Shown: positions 49,933 through 59,395, counted from the first letter of the stretch. The stretch: DNA of 64,000 bases from Halobacillus litoralis (GCF_009856415.1 NZ_WMEZ01000004.1:62001-126000); one strand, 5' to 3'. Notes: a model not told the origin generated them from the sequence alone. A program made the numbers and translations.

Positions 49933-50052
49933 CTCTGAAATGAAGAGCTCTTTTGCGATCTCACGTGTTGTCTTATCCTGTACTAGAAGCTCGAAAACTT
50001 CTCGCTCCCGCTTGGTAAGAATTTGTGTTGGCCGATAGCCGTCCTCCTTCAC
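49907..50052 (-). CDS. gerE: gerE 5' segment (first 48 codons), interrupted by the prophage
   Basis: GTG start with GGAGGGG 7 nt upstream. It reads VKEDGYRPTQILTKREREVF, ELLVQDKTTREIAKELFISE and KTVRNHIS, the LuxR-type helix-turn-helix of GerE up to the recognition helix. Beyond the TT core the frame runs into phage DNA for 22 codons (NEMKPICKPLK...) and ends, so the intact-prophage product is a hybrid lacking the C-terminal helices needed for dimerisation. GerE is the last sigma-K-dependent regulator in the mother cell, controlling late coat genes. Excision restores 74 codons. Confidence 0.95.
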
Positions 50053-50109
50053 AAGCGTACCCCTCCTTGTTGTCCCTGAGCTTATATGAGGGGAATTATT
50101 TAGTCTCTG

Positions 50110-50137
50110 TATCGTATGAACAGGAAGGTCGCCCTGT
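50110..50137 (-). promoter_or_regulatory. sigma-K-type promoter of gerE
   Basis: On the minus strand AC, 17-bp spacer, CATACGATA: an exact match to the sigma-K -10 consensus CATANNNTA and to the short -35 AC. It lies 10 bp after the comA stop and 58 bp before the gerE start, and stays attached to the 5' segment. Confidence 0.75.
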
Positions 50138-50146
50138 GCTACGGTT

Positions 50147-50797
50147 TCACGATTTAGACACAAGCCCGAGTTCTTGCGCTTTGAAGAGCGCCTCAGTTCG
50201 CGACCTGACATTCAGTTTATTAAAAATCCCGGTCAACGTGTACTCCACACTTCGCTGCGACATGTGTAGGGTCTGGGCGATCTCTCTGTTTGTATAACCA
50301 GACGCCACTTCCTGTAAGATGGACTGTTCTTTTTCATTCAACGAGAAACCGTTGCCTTCTTCTGATTCAGAAGGAGTACTTACACTCGCCTCAGACCTTC
50401 TCAACTGTTTAAATAAATGAATAGGAATGACCACTTCATCCCTGCATGCACAACGAATCGCGGTTATTAGTTGCTCACTAGTTGCCGTTTTACTGACAAA
50501 ACCATTAATGTCCGCTTCCACTAGCATATTGAAGTGGGTGTTCAAATCAAATCCTGTATAAATAAGGAGCTTAAGGTCAGGGTAAGACTTCCGAATTTTT
50601 TTGGCCAGCTCAATTCCATTTATACCCGGCATATATAAATCTAACAGGACAATATCATAATTTTTTTGTTTTAAAAGGGGTTCTACTTTTTCATTTTCGT
50701 ATGTGACATCTACTTGCATGTCCCCTTCTTGCTCGAGCATCGCTTTCGTACCTGCCCCTACGGCAGGATGATCATCGACGATTAACACATTCATCAT
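50147..50797 (-). CDS. comA: ComA-like response regulator (NarL/LuxR family)
   Basis: 216 residues. Receiver domain with VLIVDDHPAVGAGTKAML, phospho-acceptor in IVLLDLYMPGINGIEL (Asp about 54) and the lysine in FVSKTAT. C-terminal LuxR HTH: VASGYTNREIAQTLHMSQRS and VEYTLTGIFNKLNVRSRTEA, very close to ComA of B. subtilis. ComA activates competence-quorum genes on phosphorylation by ComP. It overlaps comP by four bases (ATGA) with GGGAGGT upstream. Confidence 0.85.
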   Translation of the reverse strand: MMNVLIVDDHPAVGAGTKAMLEQEGDMQVDVTYENEKVEPLLKQKNYDIVLLDLYMPGINGIELAKKIRKSYPDLKLLIYTGFDLNTHFNMLVEADINGFVSKTATSEQLITAIRCACRDEVVIPIHLFKQLRRSEASVSTPSESEEGNGFSLNEKEQSILQEVASGYTNREIAQTLHMSQRSVEYTLTGIFNKLNVRSRTEALFKAQELGLVSKS

Positions 50798-53118
50798 ACT
50801 TGGACCTCCCTTTTCGCTTCAATCGGAAACGTAATCATCGTCTTAAACCCTTCACCTGGTTTTGTTTCTATTTCCAGGTGTCCATTCAGACCATTCACCC
50901 GTTGTTCAATACCAGACAACCCAATATGGGAGAACAAATCACGTTGAACAGAATAGTCCATGCCTCTTCCATTATCGGAATATAAAAGTACCACTTGGTT
51001 CTCTTGACTTGATAACGATAGTTTGACAATTTTTGCATCCGAGTGTTTCATCGCATTCGTCAAAAGTTCCTGAACAACTCTGAAGATAGCTAAGATCCGC
51101 TCTTGGTCCAGTTCTGCATCAAATCGTTCATCCGTGAAATAAACCGTAAAATTAGAGCGGAGCTGGTATTGATGAATTAAATTCTTTAATGATTGAACGA
51201 GCCCCATTTCCTCAATGAATGCCGGACGCAGCTCATTGCACGTCTCTCGAATCAAGTGAATACTATCCAGGAGAGACTCTTTATAAACCATCAACTCTGC
51301 ATGTAAACTTGGAGTTAAATCATTTCTATGTCTAATTAAATCATCCATCTTTCTATAAAGATACAGTTGCTCTTGCAGCACTGTGTCATGCAAATCAATG
51401 GAGAGCTGTTTTCTTTGATTTTCAGCGATCGTGAACAATAACCTTGAAAGCCAGGTTGGATATTTTTGTGTCTGACCGCTTCTCAATTTACGAAGTTCTT
51501 TTAATAGATCCTCAATCGTGTTCATATTTTGAATCGCAATATTTGCATTATGGGAGATGGTTTGCAAGTACGTCTTCTCATCACGGTTCAGGTTTGTGTA
51601 ATCTTTTTTCCCTTTACACCACATCATGGTCAGCTTTTCCAACGAATAGCCTACAATGACTCCAAACCCTTTCTCAGTTTCAATCACCGAACCGATATCA
51701 TAATGATGATTGTTCAGATACTCATCAAAGTGTTCGATGATATCCTCAGGAATCTGATCGTACACACAATACATATTTCGTTTATTATGCTTGGAGTAAA
51801 TGTATATATCTCGAACATTCAGTACATTTTTCACTTCATCACGCATGACCTTCATTAAATCGACCGCATTGGATTGGTCCTTCATATCCTGTGCCATCCG
51901 GTGCATACTCTCCTGATAGCCATAGCGAGCCGAAAACAAATATCGCTGCAGTTTGAAATCCAACACTTCTTTTACTGATAAAAACAAGACCAAAGAAGAT
52001 TGGAACAACAAGAACATTTGAATGTAACTGATCACGTATAAATCTTCTTCAACGAGCCAGCCAATCGTAAACATCAGAGCTAAACTTGGGATGACAGATA
52101 GAATCATGTAATACCGGACACGCGTCATCACAAAGTCAATATCAATCAATCTCTCTCTTGTTACCAAATACATGAACGTGATCGGTAAAGCGATAAGAAA
52201 CATTGCTCCAACTTCAAGTGAAATCACTTTCACTCCAAAAGCAAGAGCGGGAATTAAATAAAGAAAAATATAAGGAAAGAACGCAATCGTCATTCCTACA
52301 GCCATATATTTGAAGATAGGTCCGACGGCGTAACCTCTGTGAATAAATAGTCCTCGGTAAATGATATAAAAAGATATAATATATAAAACCAAAAGCAACC
52401 CGCCAGGAACCGGCTCGAAAATAGTAGGATAAGATTCAGTGATCAGGAAGTAGCCTTCAAGTAACGATACGAGTCCTACAGTGAGGTATAACAAGTAAAC
52501 GATCTTTTTAGAAAACCAATAAATGTCTAATTCCTGAAAATAATTATATAAGAAATGGATTAGAATCACAGGTGAAAACAAGAATAAACCCGTGTTCAAA
52601 AACAAACCGTACAAATCATCCCTCACGGCCCCACCGTTGCTTAAATATCCTGTAGCAATCGCTAGGAAGAACAAAATCAGTTGTTCCGCTGAATATCTTT
52701 TCGGTACCCGTTTATGAACCAAGTAGGATATGCCCAAAATAACTAAAAAGAAAAGAGCAGGCAGGACTATGTACAATAGCCAATGAATGGGGCTTGAATT
52801 TTCAATGTCGTTGTAGAAAATCTCTTGTCCATTATGTTGGACTGAAAAGGAGTTCGCTCCCTCTAATTCATCGAACATGGAAATTGAACGGTGTTCTTCT
52901 GGGGATGCGCCATTTATTGAATGGACTTCTCCTCCCAACGGAACTCCATGACGGTCTCCCCAACTTCCACTATGGACAGAGGTCACCACCCATTCTCCTT
53001 GTCTTTCGTTCACATCGATACCAAGGTATGGCTGAGTGACCGATAATACGATCATGTAACAAGCAGACAGGATGAAAAAGGATAGGACCAGCCACTGAGA
53101 CCATTTGAAATTAAACAT
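50794..53118 (-). CDS. comP: ComP-like sensor histidine kinase
   Basis: 774 residues. A PDZ-like extracellular loop after the first membrane helix (GSWGDRHGVPLGGEVHSING), at least eight membrane helices to about 400, a GAF-like region, then HisKA_3 with the phospho-histidine in SIDLHDTVLQEQLYLYRK and the HATPase (VVQELLTNAMKHSDAKIVKL, DNGRGMD, GLSGIEQRV). Size and plan agree with ComP. AAGGTGG is 8 nt before the ATG at 53,118. No comQ or comX gene is visible upstream, so its signal is unclear. Confidence 0.85.
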   Translation of the reverse strand: MFNFKWSQWLVLSFFILSACYMIVLSVTQPYLGIDVNERQGEWVVTSVHSGSWGDRHGVPLGGEVHSINGASPEEHRSISMFDELEGANSFSVQHNGQEIFYNDIENSSPIHWLLYIVLPALFFLVILGISYLVHKRVPKRYSAEQLILFFLAIATGYLSNGGAVRDDLYGLFLNTGLFLFSPVILIHFLYNYFQELDIYWFSKKIVYLLYLTVGLVSLLEGYFLITESYPTIFEPVPGGLLLVLYIISFYIIYRGLFIHRGYAVGPIFKYMAVGMTIAFFPYIFLYLIPALAFGVKVISLEVGAMFLIALPITFMYLVTRERLIDIDFVMTRVRYYMILSVIPSLALMFTIGWLVEEDLYVISYIQMFLLFQSSLVLFLSVKEVLDFKLQRYLFSARYGYQESMHRMAQDMKDQSNAVDLMKVMRDEVKNVLNVRDIYIYSKHNKRNMYCVYDQIPEDIIEHFDEYLNNHHYDIGSVIETEKGFGVIVGYSLEKLTMMWCKGKKDYTNLNRDEKTYLQTISHNANIAIQNMNTIEDLLKELRKLRSGQTQKYPTWLSRLLFTIAENQRKQLSIDLHDTVLQEQLYLYRKMDDLIRHRNDLTPSLHAELMVYKESLLDSIHLIRETCNELRPAFIEEMGLVQSLKNLIHQYQLRSNFTVYFTDERFDAELDQERILAIFRVVQELLTNAMKHSDAKIVKLSLSSQENQVVLLYSDNGRGMDYSVQRDLFSHIGLSGIEQRVNGLNGHLEIETKPGEGFKTMITFPIEAKREVQV

Positions 53119-53155
53119 ATATAAATCCACCTTCGTACATTATTCAACCAAGTCT

Positions 53156-53183
53156 ATTATACTATGGAACTTCCAGCCTACAA
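53156..53183 (-). promoter_or_regulatory. sigma-A-like promoter of comP-comA
   Basis: Minus strand TTGTAG, 16-bp spacer, TATAAT, ending about 38 bp before the comP start. Confidence 0.55.
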
Positions 53184-53239
53184 CCCATAGTCTTTTTTCA
53201 TACGTGTTATTAAGCTAAATGGCAGGATTGTGGAAGACT

Positions 53240-53375
53240 CAATTTCGAGATGTTTGGGGGTTCGTTTCTTGGGATGAGCGTCAGGGGTGGCTGGGAAGCT
53301 ACTCGCAGTTCGAGGAGGCTCACCGAGCTCACGCGGAAAGCGAGTTATTCCCCGCAGCCCCATTCACTCTACAAA
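53240..53375. repeat. dispersed Bacillaceae intergenic repeat
   Basis: The stretch containing GGGGAATAACTCGCTTTCCG, TGAGCTCGGTGAGCCTCC and TCGAACTGCGAGTAGC (read on the minus strand) is GC-richer than its surroundings. It resembles a repeat family seen in many Bacillaceae intergenic regions. It fills the 370-bp comP-sdhB gap; frames crossing it on either strand are not credible genes. Confidence 0.55.
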
Positions 53376-53445
53376 AGTCTTGAAACTGAGTCTTCTAGAA
53401 TAAGGAGCGTTTGTGGAAGAAATAGATATATTTGGCGAAAGAAAA

Positions 53446-53473
53446 GAAGCCTCCATGTAAAAATGGAGACTTC
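53446..53473 (-). terminator. sdhB terminator
   Basis: Stem GAAGTCTCCAT / ATGGAGGCTTC with one mismatch and a T-rich tail (TTTTCTTTC) on the minus strand, 16 bp past the sdhB stop. Confidence 0.75.
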
Positions 53474-53488
53474 TTTTCGTAGTAATTT

Positions 53489-54253
53489 TTATACGCGTTG
53501 GTCGCTTCCGAAGAAGCTTTTGAAAGATTCAATAGCTGTATCACGGTTAAGTGCTGCAATAGAAGTCGTTAAAGGAATTCCTTTAGGACAAGACTGAACA
53601 CAGTTTTGTGCGTTTCCGCAACCCATGAGTCCTTCTTCATCCATAATTGTCTGCAAACGTTCACTCTTGTTCATCTCTCCTGTAGGGTGGGAGTTGAACA
53701 AGCGAACTTGAGATAATGGAGCAGGTCCGATGAAGTCCGACTTACTATTGACGTTCGGGCAAGCTTCCAAGCATACTCCACATGTCATACATTTGGATAG
53801 CTCATAAGCCCACTGACGTTTACTCTCTGGCATCTTAGGCCCTGGACCAAGATCATATGTTCCGTCAATCGGAATCCAAGCTTTCACTTTCTTCAATGAA
53901 TCGAACATCCGGCTACGGTCAACAGCCAGGTCACGGTTGACTGGGAATGTCGTCATTGGAGCCAAGCGAATCGGCTGTTCAAGTTGGTCCACGAGGGCTG
54001 TACAGGATTGACGAGGTGTCCCGTTGATCACCATGGAACAGGCGCCACACACCTCTTCCAAGCAACCCATATCCCAATAAACAGGAGTCGTCGGTTCACC
54101 GTCTGCATTGACAGGGTTACGACGAATTTCCATAAGCGCAGAGATGACGTTCATATTTTCACGATACGGAATCTCGAATTTCTCTTCATAAGATGATTCA
54201 TCAGGGTGGTCCTGACGAGTAATGATCATCGTGATCGTTTTATTTTCGCTCAT
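53489..54253 (-). CDS. sdhB: succinate dehydrogenase iron-sulfur subunit
   Basis: 254 residues. The [2Fe-2S] site is MGCLEEVCGACSMVINGTPR with the last cysteine in QSCTAL. The ferredoxin-like part has KCMTCGVCLEACPN and GCGNAQNCVQSCPKGIPL for the [4Fe-4S] and [3Fe-4S] clusters. It passes electrons from SdhA to the membrane haem subunit SdhC and menaquinone. Last gene of sdhCAB, 14 bp after sdhA. Confidence 0.97.
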   Translation of the reverse strand: MSENKTITMIITRQDHPDESSYEEKFEIPYRENMNVISALMEIRRNPVNADGEPTTPVYWDMGCLEEVCGACSMVINGTPRQSCTALVDQLEQPIRLAPMTTFPVNRDLAVDRSRMFDSLKKVKAWIPIDGTYDLGPGPKMPESKRQWAYELSKCMTCGVCLEACPNVNSKSDFIGPAPLSQVRLFNSHPTGEMNKSERLQTIMDEEGLMGCGNAQNCVQSCPKGIPLTTSIAALNRDTAIESFKSFFGSDQRV

Positions 54254-54267
54254 GATCGTTACCTCCT

Positions 54268-56019
54268 TTATTTACTTTTCGAGTAATCACGTTTACGAGG
54301 CTCGATTAAGGATGTATCGACTTCGTCATAACGGAATACCGGCTTGTTGTTTTCCTTATCAAAGCTAGCAACCGTTGTCTTCAGCCATTCTTCATCATTA
54401 CGTTCAGGGAACTCAGGCTTGTAGTGTGCGCCACGGCTCTCATTACGGTTGTATGCACCTTGAGTAATAACACGGGCCAATTGAAGCATGTTCCATAACT
54501 GACGTGTAAACATGGCTCCCTGGTTGCTCCAGCGAGAAGTATCATTGATGTTGATTCGTTTGTAACGATCCATCAACTCTACAATCTTTTCATCTGTTTT
54601 CAGAAGCTTTTCGTTTTCGCGGACGACCGTAACATTATCGGTCATCCATTCCCCAAGCTCTTTATGAATTTGGTAAGCATTTTCATCGCCGTCCATATTC
54701 ATAATTGCCTCAAATTTATCTTGTTCTTCTTTCACTTTCTCTTCAAACAGCTTGGATGTCATATCATCCGCCAGCGTTTCTAATCCATCGATATATTTAA
54801 CAGCATTCGGTCCAGCTACCATTCCACCAAAAATGGAAGAAAGAAGCGAGTTTGCTCCGAGTCTGTTCCCGCCGTGTTGAGTGTAATCACATTCTCCAGC
54901 AGCAAAAATTCCTGGAATATTGGTCATCTGGTCATAATCGACCCACATTCCACCCATGGAATAGTGAACGGCAGGGAAAATCTTCATCGGTACTTTTTTC
55001 GGATCGTCCCCTACGAATTTTTCATAGATTTCAATAATTCCACCAAGCTTGACGTCTAATTCCTTCGGGTCTTTATGAGATAGATCAAGGTAAACCATGT
55101 TCTCCCCATTGATACCTAGCTTTTGATTGACACAAACATCAAAGATTTCGCGTGTAGCAATGTCACGCGGAACGAGGTTTCCATAAGCCGGGTATTTTTC
55201 CTCTAAGAAATACCATGGCTCCCCATCTTTATATGTCCACACGCGTCCACCTTCACCACGAGCCGACTCACTCATAAGGCGCAGTTTGTCATCCCCAGGA
55301 ATCGCTGTCGGGTGTATTTGAATGAACTCACCATTTGCATAGTCCACCCCTTGTTGATAAAGGGCACCTGCTGCAGATCCAGTATTGATGACAGAGTTTG
55401 TTGACTTACCGAAAATGATTCCAGGTCCGCCTGTTGCCATGATGACAGCATCTGCTGGGAAAGCTTTGATTTCGTGGTCACTAAGGTTCTGACCAATAAT
55501 GCCTCGTCCTACACCTTTTTCATCGACGATTGCGGATAGGAATTCCCAATTTTCATATTTCGTTACGAGACCATTTACTTCGTGTCGACGCACTTGCTCA
55601 TCCAGAGCGTATAGAAGCTGCTGTCCAGTTGTTGCTCCGGCAAATGCTGTACGGTGGTGCTGCGTTCCACCAAAGCGACGGAAATCTAGCAATCCCTCCG
55701 GAGTACGGTTGAACATTACGCCCATACGGTCCAGCAAGTGAATAATTCCTGGTGCGGCATCACACATCGCTTTTACAGGAGGTTGGTTTGCTAAGAAGTC
55801 GCCTCCATAAACTGTATCGTCAAAGTGTTCCCATGGGGAGTCGCCTTCCCCTTTCGTATTAACTGCCCCATTAATTCCGCCTTGGGCACATACAGAGTGA
55901 GAACGCTTAACAGGAACAATGGAAAGCAAGTCCACGTGAACCCCTTGTTCTGCTGCTTTAATTGTTGCCATTAGGCCGGCTAAACCACCACCGACAACAA
56001 CAATATTACGGTTTGTCAT
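54268..56019 (-). CDS. sdhA: succinate dehydrogenase flavoprotein subunit
   Basis: 583 residues. FAD-binding VVVGGGLAGLMATIKAAEQG at the N-terminus, the covalent-flavin histidine region KRSHSVCAQGGINGAVN, the active-site HPTAIPGD and ARGEGGRVW, and GECDYTQHGGNRLGANSLLS. It oxidises succinate to fumarate at the inner face of the membrane. Confidence 0.98.
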   Translation of the reverse strand: MTNRNIVVVGGGLAGLMATIKAAEQGVHVDLLSIVPVKRSHSVCAQGGINGAVNTKGEGDSPWEHFDDTVYGGDFLANQPPVKAMCDAAPGIIHLLDRMGVMFNRTPEGLLDFRRFGGTQHHRTAFAGATTGQQLLYALDEQVRRHEVNGLVTKYENWEFLSAIVDEKGVGRGIIGQNLSDHEIKAFPADAVIMATGGPGIIFGKSTNSVINTGSAAGALYQQGVDYANGEFIQIHPTAIPGDDKLRLMSESARGEGGRVWTYKDGEPWYFLEEKYPAYGNLVPRDIATREIFDVCVNQKLGINGENMVYLDLSHKDPKELDVKLGGIIEIYEKFVGDDPKKVPMKIFPAVHYSMGGMWVDYDQMTNIPGIFAAGECDYTQHGGNRLGANSLLSSIFGGMVAGPNAVKYIDGLETLADDMTSKLFEEKVKEEQDKFEAIMNMDGDENAYQIHKELGEWMTDNVTVVRENEKLLKTDEKIVELMDRYKRININDTSRWSNQGAMFTRQLWNMLQLARVITQGAYNRNESRGAHYKPEFPERNDEEWLKTTVASFDKENNKPVFRYDEVDTSLIEPRKRDYSKSK

Positions 56020-56081
56020 GATTGAAGCTCACTCCCTTGAATACTAAAAATCTACCGTTTCGTAATTAAAATTTTCATTGA

Positions 56082-56702
56082 TTATATGCCATATGCGAAT
56101 TGAATCAGTGTACGAACACCAACATAAGAAATCGCAAGGAAAATAATGATGCTTGCATAGGTCATAATCTTCTGAGAGCGAGGTGATACTGTGATTCCCC
56201 AGCTGACAAAGAACGACCAAAGACCATTAGAGAAGTGGAAAGTCGTTGAGATGACCCCTACTATGTAGAACCAAAAGAAGAATGGTTCAGTAAGGATGCC
56301 TTCCATCAACGAATAGTTCAATTCTGCCCAACCGAAGCCAATAGCAATTCTCGTTTCCCATACATGCCATGCAATGAATATGAGTGTGATAATTCCAGTG
56401 ATCCGTTGGAAGATGAACATCCAGTTCCTGAAATAACCGAAGTTAGATAAATTACTCTTCGCTGTGAAAGCAATATACACTCCGTAAATAGAGTGGAACA
56501 ACAGTGGTAAAAAGATAATGAAAGTCTCCAGTACATAACGATATGGCAAGCTCTCCATAAAATGAGCTGCAGCGTTAAATGCCTCTGGTCCACGTGTTGC
56601 AAAATAGTTCACAGTCAAGTGTTGGATCAAAAAGATCCCGATTGGGACGACGCCCAAAAGTGAATGCAGTCTTCGATTAACGTATCCGCGTGTTCCCGCC
56701 AT
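56082..56702 (-). CDS. sdhC: succinate dehydrogenase cytochrome b558 subunit
   Basis: 206 residues, five membrane helices. Haem-ligand histidines are in RRLHSLLGVVPIG, LIQHLTVNYFA, LLFHSIYGVY, FIAWHVWETRI and TTFHFSNGLWSF, all as in B. subtilis SdhC. The ATG at 56,702 has AGGGGGG 5 nt upstream; five codons of an upstream frame are discarded. First gene of the operon. Confidence 0.97.
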   Translation of the reverse strand: MAGTRGYVNRRLHSLLGVVPIGIFLIQHLTVNYFATRGPEAFNAAAHFMESLPYRYVLETFIIFLPLLFHSIYGVYIAFTAKSNLSNFGYFRNWMFIFQRITGIITLIFIAWHVWETRIAIGFGWAELNYSLMEGILTEPFFFWFYIVGVISTTFHFSNGLWSFFVSWGITVSPRSQKIMTYASIIIFLAISYVGVRTLIQFAYGI

Positions 56703-56981
56703 ATTTACCCCCCTCAAGATGATAACAGTTTGAATATGAACATTTTTCAGACAGTTAAGCGCTTTAATTTAGCGCTAAAAATAATAGGAAAAGCCCCTCT
56801 TCCCTTACTTGTCTGACCAATGTACAATTTGTGACATGTTTATTGTACTTCTATCGCGTATAAGCGTCAAGAAAGCACGTTCATAATTTGCTCGAAAATA
56901 CACATTTATTTCCTTTCGATGAAAAGGGACAATTTTTATTGCACCGAACCTCGTTTCGAGTGATAATAAGGAGAGAAAGGA

Positions 56982-57425
56982 ATGAGCGTTTTGAAAGAAT
57001 CTACGAAGCTAACAACGGGCAACATTTCATCGCTTGTAGGGACAGGCGCAGGTTTTGATTTGATGCGTTATTACACCCTCCCGGATTTCTTAGGGAAAGA
57101 TGCCCCCTACCTCCTTTATTATATGGGGAAAAACATGGCCAGACAGACAGAGATCAGCACCTTGGATGAACTCTATGAGTTTTTCCAGTACATGGGCTGG
57201 GGTGAACTTGTTTTAGACAAAGAAAAGAAAAAAGAAATGATTTTTAAATTGAGCGGCCATATGATAGAGAAGCGGCTGAACCAAAAAATGTTCGAAGTCG
57301 ACTTCCGCATGGAATGTGGGTTCATGGCAGAAATCATCTGCAAAATTACTGATCATACATATGAATGTTTTGAAGAGAAAAACCACAAAGAGAACTATGT
57401 TGAAATTAAAGCACTAAAAGGATAA
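56982..57425 (+). CDS. yslB: YslB-like protein (DUF2507)
   Basis: 147 residues. GAGFDLMRYYTLPDFLGKDA, LLYYMGKNMARQ and the C-terminal MECGFMAEIICKITDHTYEC match the DUF2507 family. Plus-strand gene between sdhC and uvrC as in B. subtilis. Function unknown; the fold is related to V4R-type ligand-binding proteins. AAAGGA precedes the ATG. Confidence 0.9.
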   Translation: MSVLKESTKLTTGNISSLVGTGAGFDLMRYYTLPDFLGKDAPYLLYYMGKNMARQTEISTLDELYEFFQYMGWGELVLDKEKKKEMIFKLSGHMIEKRLNQKMFEVDFRMECGFMAEIICKITDHTYECFEEKNHKENYVEIKALKG

Positions 57426-57437
57426 ATAAAGAAAGCA

Positions 57438-57469
57438 AAGAACCAGCTGTTATTCTTCAGCTGGTTCTT
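57438..57469. terminator. bidirectional terminator between yslB and uvrC
   Basis: 12-bp stem AAGAACCAGCTG / CAGCTGGTTCTT; the uvrC stop codon lies in the loop. T-rich on both sides. Confidence 0.85.
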
Positions 57470-59249
57470 CTACGTTATCCTGGTTCAAATGAATGAGAAT
57501 TGTGTTAGCCACAGGTTCTGGAACACCTAATCTCGTGATATCCTCAATTTCTGCATTTTTAATTTCCGTGACAGACTTGAAGTGTCTCAACAATAAGCGC
57601 CTTCGTTTCTGTCCGACTCCAGGAATACGATCCAGTTCAGATTGAATAGCACCCTTGCCTCGAAGCTGCCGGTGAAAGGAAATAGCGAACCTGTGTACCT
57701 CATCTTGGATGCGCTGCACCAGATAAAATTCTTGAGACTGACGGTCAAGATCGATAGGACTTGGGGGATCGCCGTACAATAATTCACTGGTCTTGTGTTT
57801 ATCGTCTTTTGCTAAACCGCATAGAGGAACATCAACACCAAGTTCATTCTCAAGAACATCAAGAGCGGCCGTCATTTGCCCTTTGCCGCCATCGACGACA
57901 ATTAAATCAGGGAGAGGCAGGCCTTCTTTTAACACCCGCTTGTACCTCCGTCGAATCACTTCTCTCATGGTTTCATAATCATCAGGACCCTCTACATCCC
58001 TGATTTTATACTTCCTGTACTCTTTCTTCTGTGGCTTCCCATCAATGAAAACAACCATGGCTGAAACAGGATCTGCGCCTTGTATATTGGAGTTATCAAA
58101 AGCTTCAATCCGGTGAGGTGTTTCAATGTGAAGGTGGTTTCCAAGTGCTTCTACAGCTTTAATGGTTCGCTCTTCATCTCGTTCAATCAAAGCAAATTTT
58201 TCTTCCAAGGATATTTTTGCGTTCTTCATCGCAAGCTCAACCAATTCTTTTTTCCGACCACGCATAGGAATGTGAACTTTCGTATCTAATGCTCCTTCCA
58301 AGACATCGACGTCCGTCGCCACCGGAACGAGGACCTGTTTAGGATAAGGATGGTTTTGATGCAGGTAAAAGCGGCCGATATAGCTGATAAATGTCTCTTC
58401 TGGGTCATCAAAGAATGGAAATAGCGTAACATCTCGTTCGATCAGTTTGCCCTGGCGGACGAAAAACACCTGGACACACATCCAACCTTTATCATAGGAG
58501 TAGCCGAAAATATCTCGGTCGACTTGGTCATTCATCGTCATCTTTTGTTGCTCCATGACAGACTCAATGTGCTCAATTTGATCTCTCAATTCCTTCGCCC
58601 GTTCAAAATCAAGCTCTTCTGACGCTTCAAGCATTCGCTTTTTTAAATCTTTCTTTATTGCTGTGTGACCGCCATTTAGGAAGGACGTTATATTTTGAAC
58701 GATTTCTTCATTCGTTTTTTTGGAGACTTTGTATTCACATGGTCCAAGACACTGGTGCATGTGGTAATAAAGACAAACACGATCGGGCATGGTATTACAT
58801 TTTCTTAATGGATACAATCGATCAAGAAGCTTTTTCGTTTCCCTTGCAGCAATGACGTTTGGGTAGGGACCGAAATACTTCCCTTTATCTTTTTTCACAT
58901 TTCTTGTGACAATGAGTCTGGGATGCCTTTCTGATGTCACCTTCAAGTATGGATATGTCTTATCATCTTTTAATAAAACGTTATACTTCGGATCATATTT
59001 TTTTATTAAGTTCATTTCCAATATCAACGCTTCAATTTCTGAGGTTGTCACGATATATTCAAAGTTAACGATTTCACGGACGAGTCGCTGTGTTTTCCCG
59101 TCATGCGCTCCGGTAAAATAGGAGCGGACACGGTTTTTCAACACTTTGGACTTCCCAACATAGATGACCGTATCGTTTTTATCTTTCATCAGATAACAAC
59201 CGGGCTGGTCCGGTAGTACAGCCAGTTTCTCTTTGATGGTTGAGTTCAT
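57450..59249 (-). CDS. uvrC: excinuclease ABC subunit C
   Basis: 599 residues. N-terminal GIY-YIG nuclease ([34 protein letters not shown]), UVR motif ([20 protein letters not shown]), C-terminal RNase H-like endonuclease ([33 protein letters not shown]) and a tandem helix-hairpin-helix ([16 protein letters not shown]). It makes both incisions in nucleotide excision repair. Confidence 0.98.
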   Translation of the reverse strand: MNSTIKEKLAVLPDQPGCYLMKDKNDTVIYVGKSKVLKNRVRSYFTGAHDGKTQRLVREIVNFEYIVTTSEIEALILEMNLIKKYDPKYNVLLKDDKTYPYLKVTSERHPRLIVTRNVKKDKGKYFGPYPNVIAARETKKLLDRLYPLRKCNTMPDRVCLYYHMHQCLGPCEYKVSKKTNEEIVQNITSFLNGGHTAIKKDLKKRMLEASEELDFERAKELRDQIEHIESVMEQQKMTMNDQVDRDIFGYSYDKGWMCVQVFFVRQGKLIERDVTLFPFFDDPEETFISYIGRFYLHQNHPYPKQVLVPVATDVDVLEGALDTKVHIPMRGRKKELVELAMKNAKISLEEKFALIERDEERTIKAVEALGNHLHIETPHRIEAFDNSNIQGADPVSAMVVFIDGKPQKKEYRKYKIRDVEGPDDYETMREVIRRRYKRVLKEGLPLPDLIVVDGGKGQMTAALDVLENELGVDVPLCGLAKDDKHKTSELLYGDPPSPIDLDRQSQEFYLVQRIQDEVHRFAISFHRQLRGKGAIQSELDRIPGVGQKRRRLLLRHFKSVTEIKNAEIEDITRLGVPEPVANTILIHLNQDNVEEPAEE

Positions 59250-59312
59250 ATAGGTTCACTCCATGATTTGTAGATTATATACTGAAAATACCACAACGAC
59301 GGACCAAGTATG

Positions 59313-59395
59313 CAGGTTCAATACGCCTGGACAAGCTTAAGCAACGTCTTGCGGCATGATGTGTACGCAAAAAGCTGCTTAAGACCTTGAACCTG
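59313..59395. repeat. long imperfect inverted repeat between uvrC and trxA
   Basis: Two blocks pair across about 80 nt: CAGGTTCAA (59,313-59,321) with TTGAACCTG (59,387-59,395), and CTTAAGCA (59,336-59,343) with TGCTTAAG (59,376-59,383). The inner loop holds CGTCTTGCGGC. It lacks a T-tract, so it is not a simple terminator; its role is unknown. Confidence 0.5.

Noticed and set aside
53178-53363. A comX-like pheromone gene upstream of comP
   Set aside because: The only frame is rich in Arg/Pro, crosses the dispersed repeat, and has no ComX-like C-terminal tryptophan segment or ribosome site.
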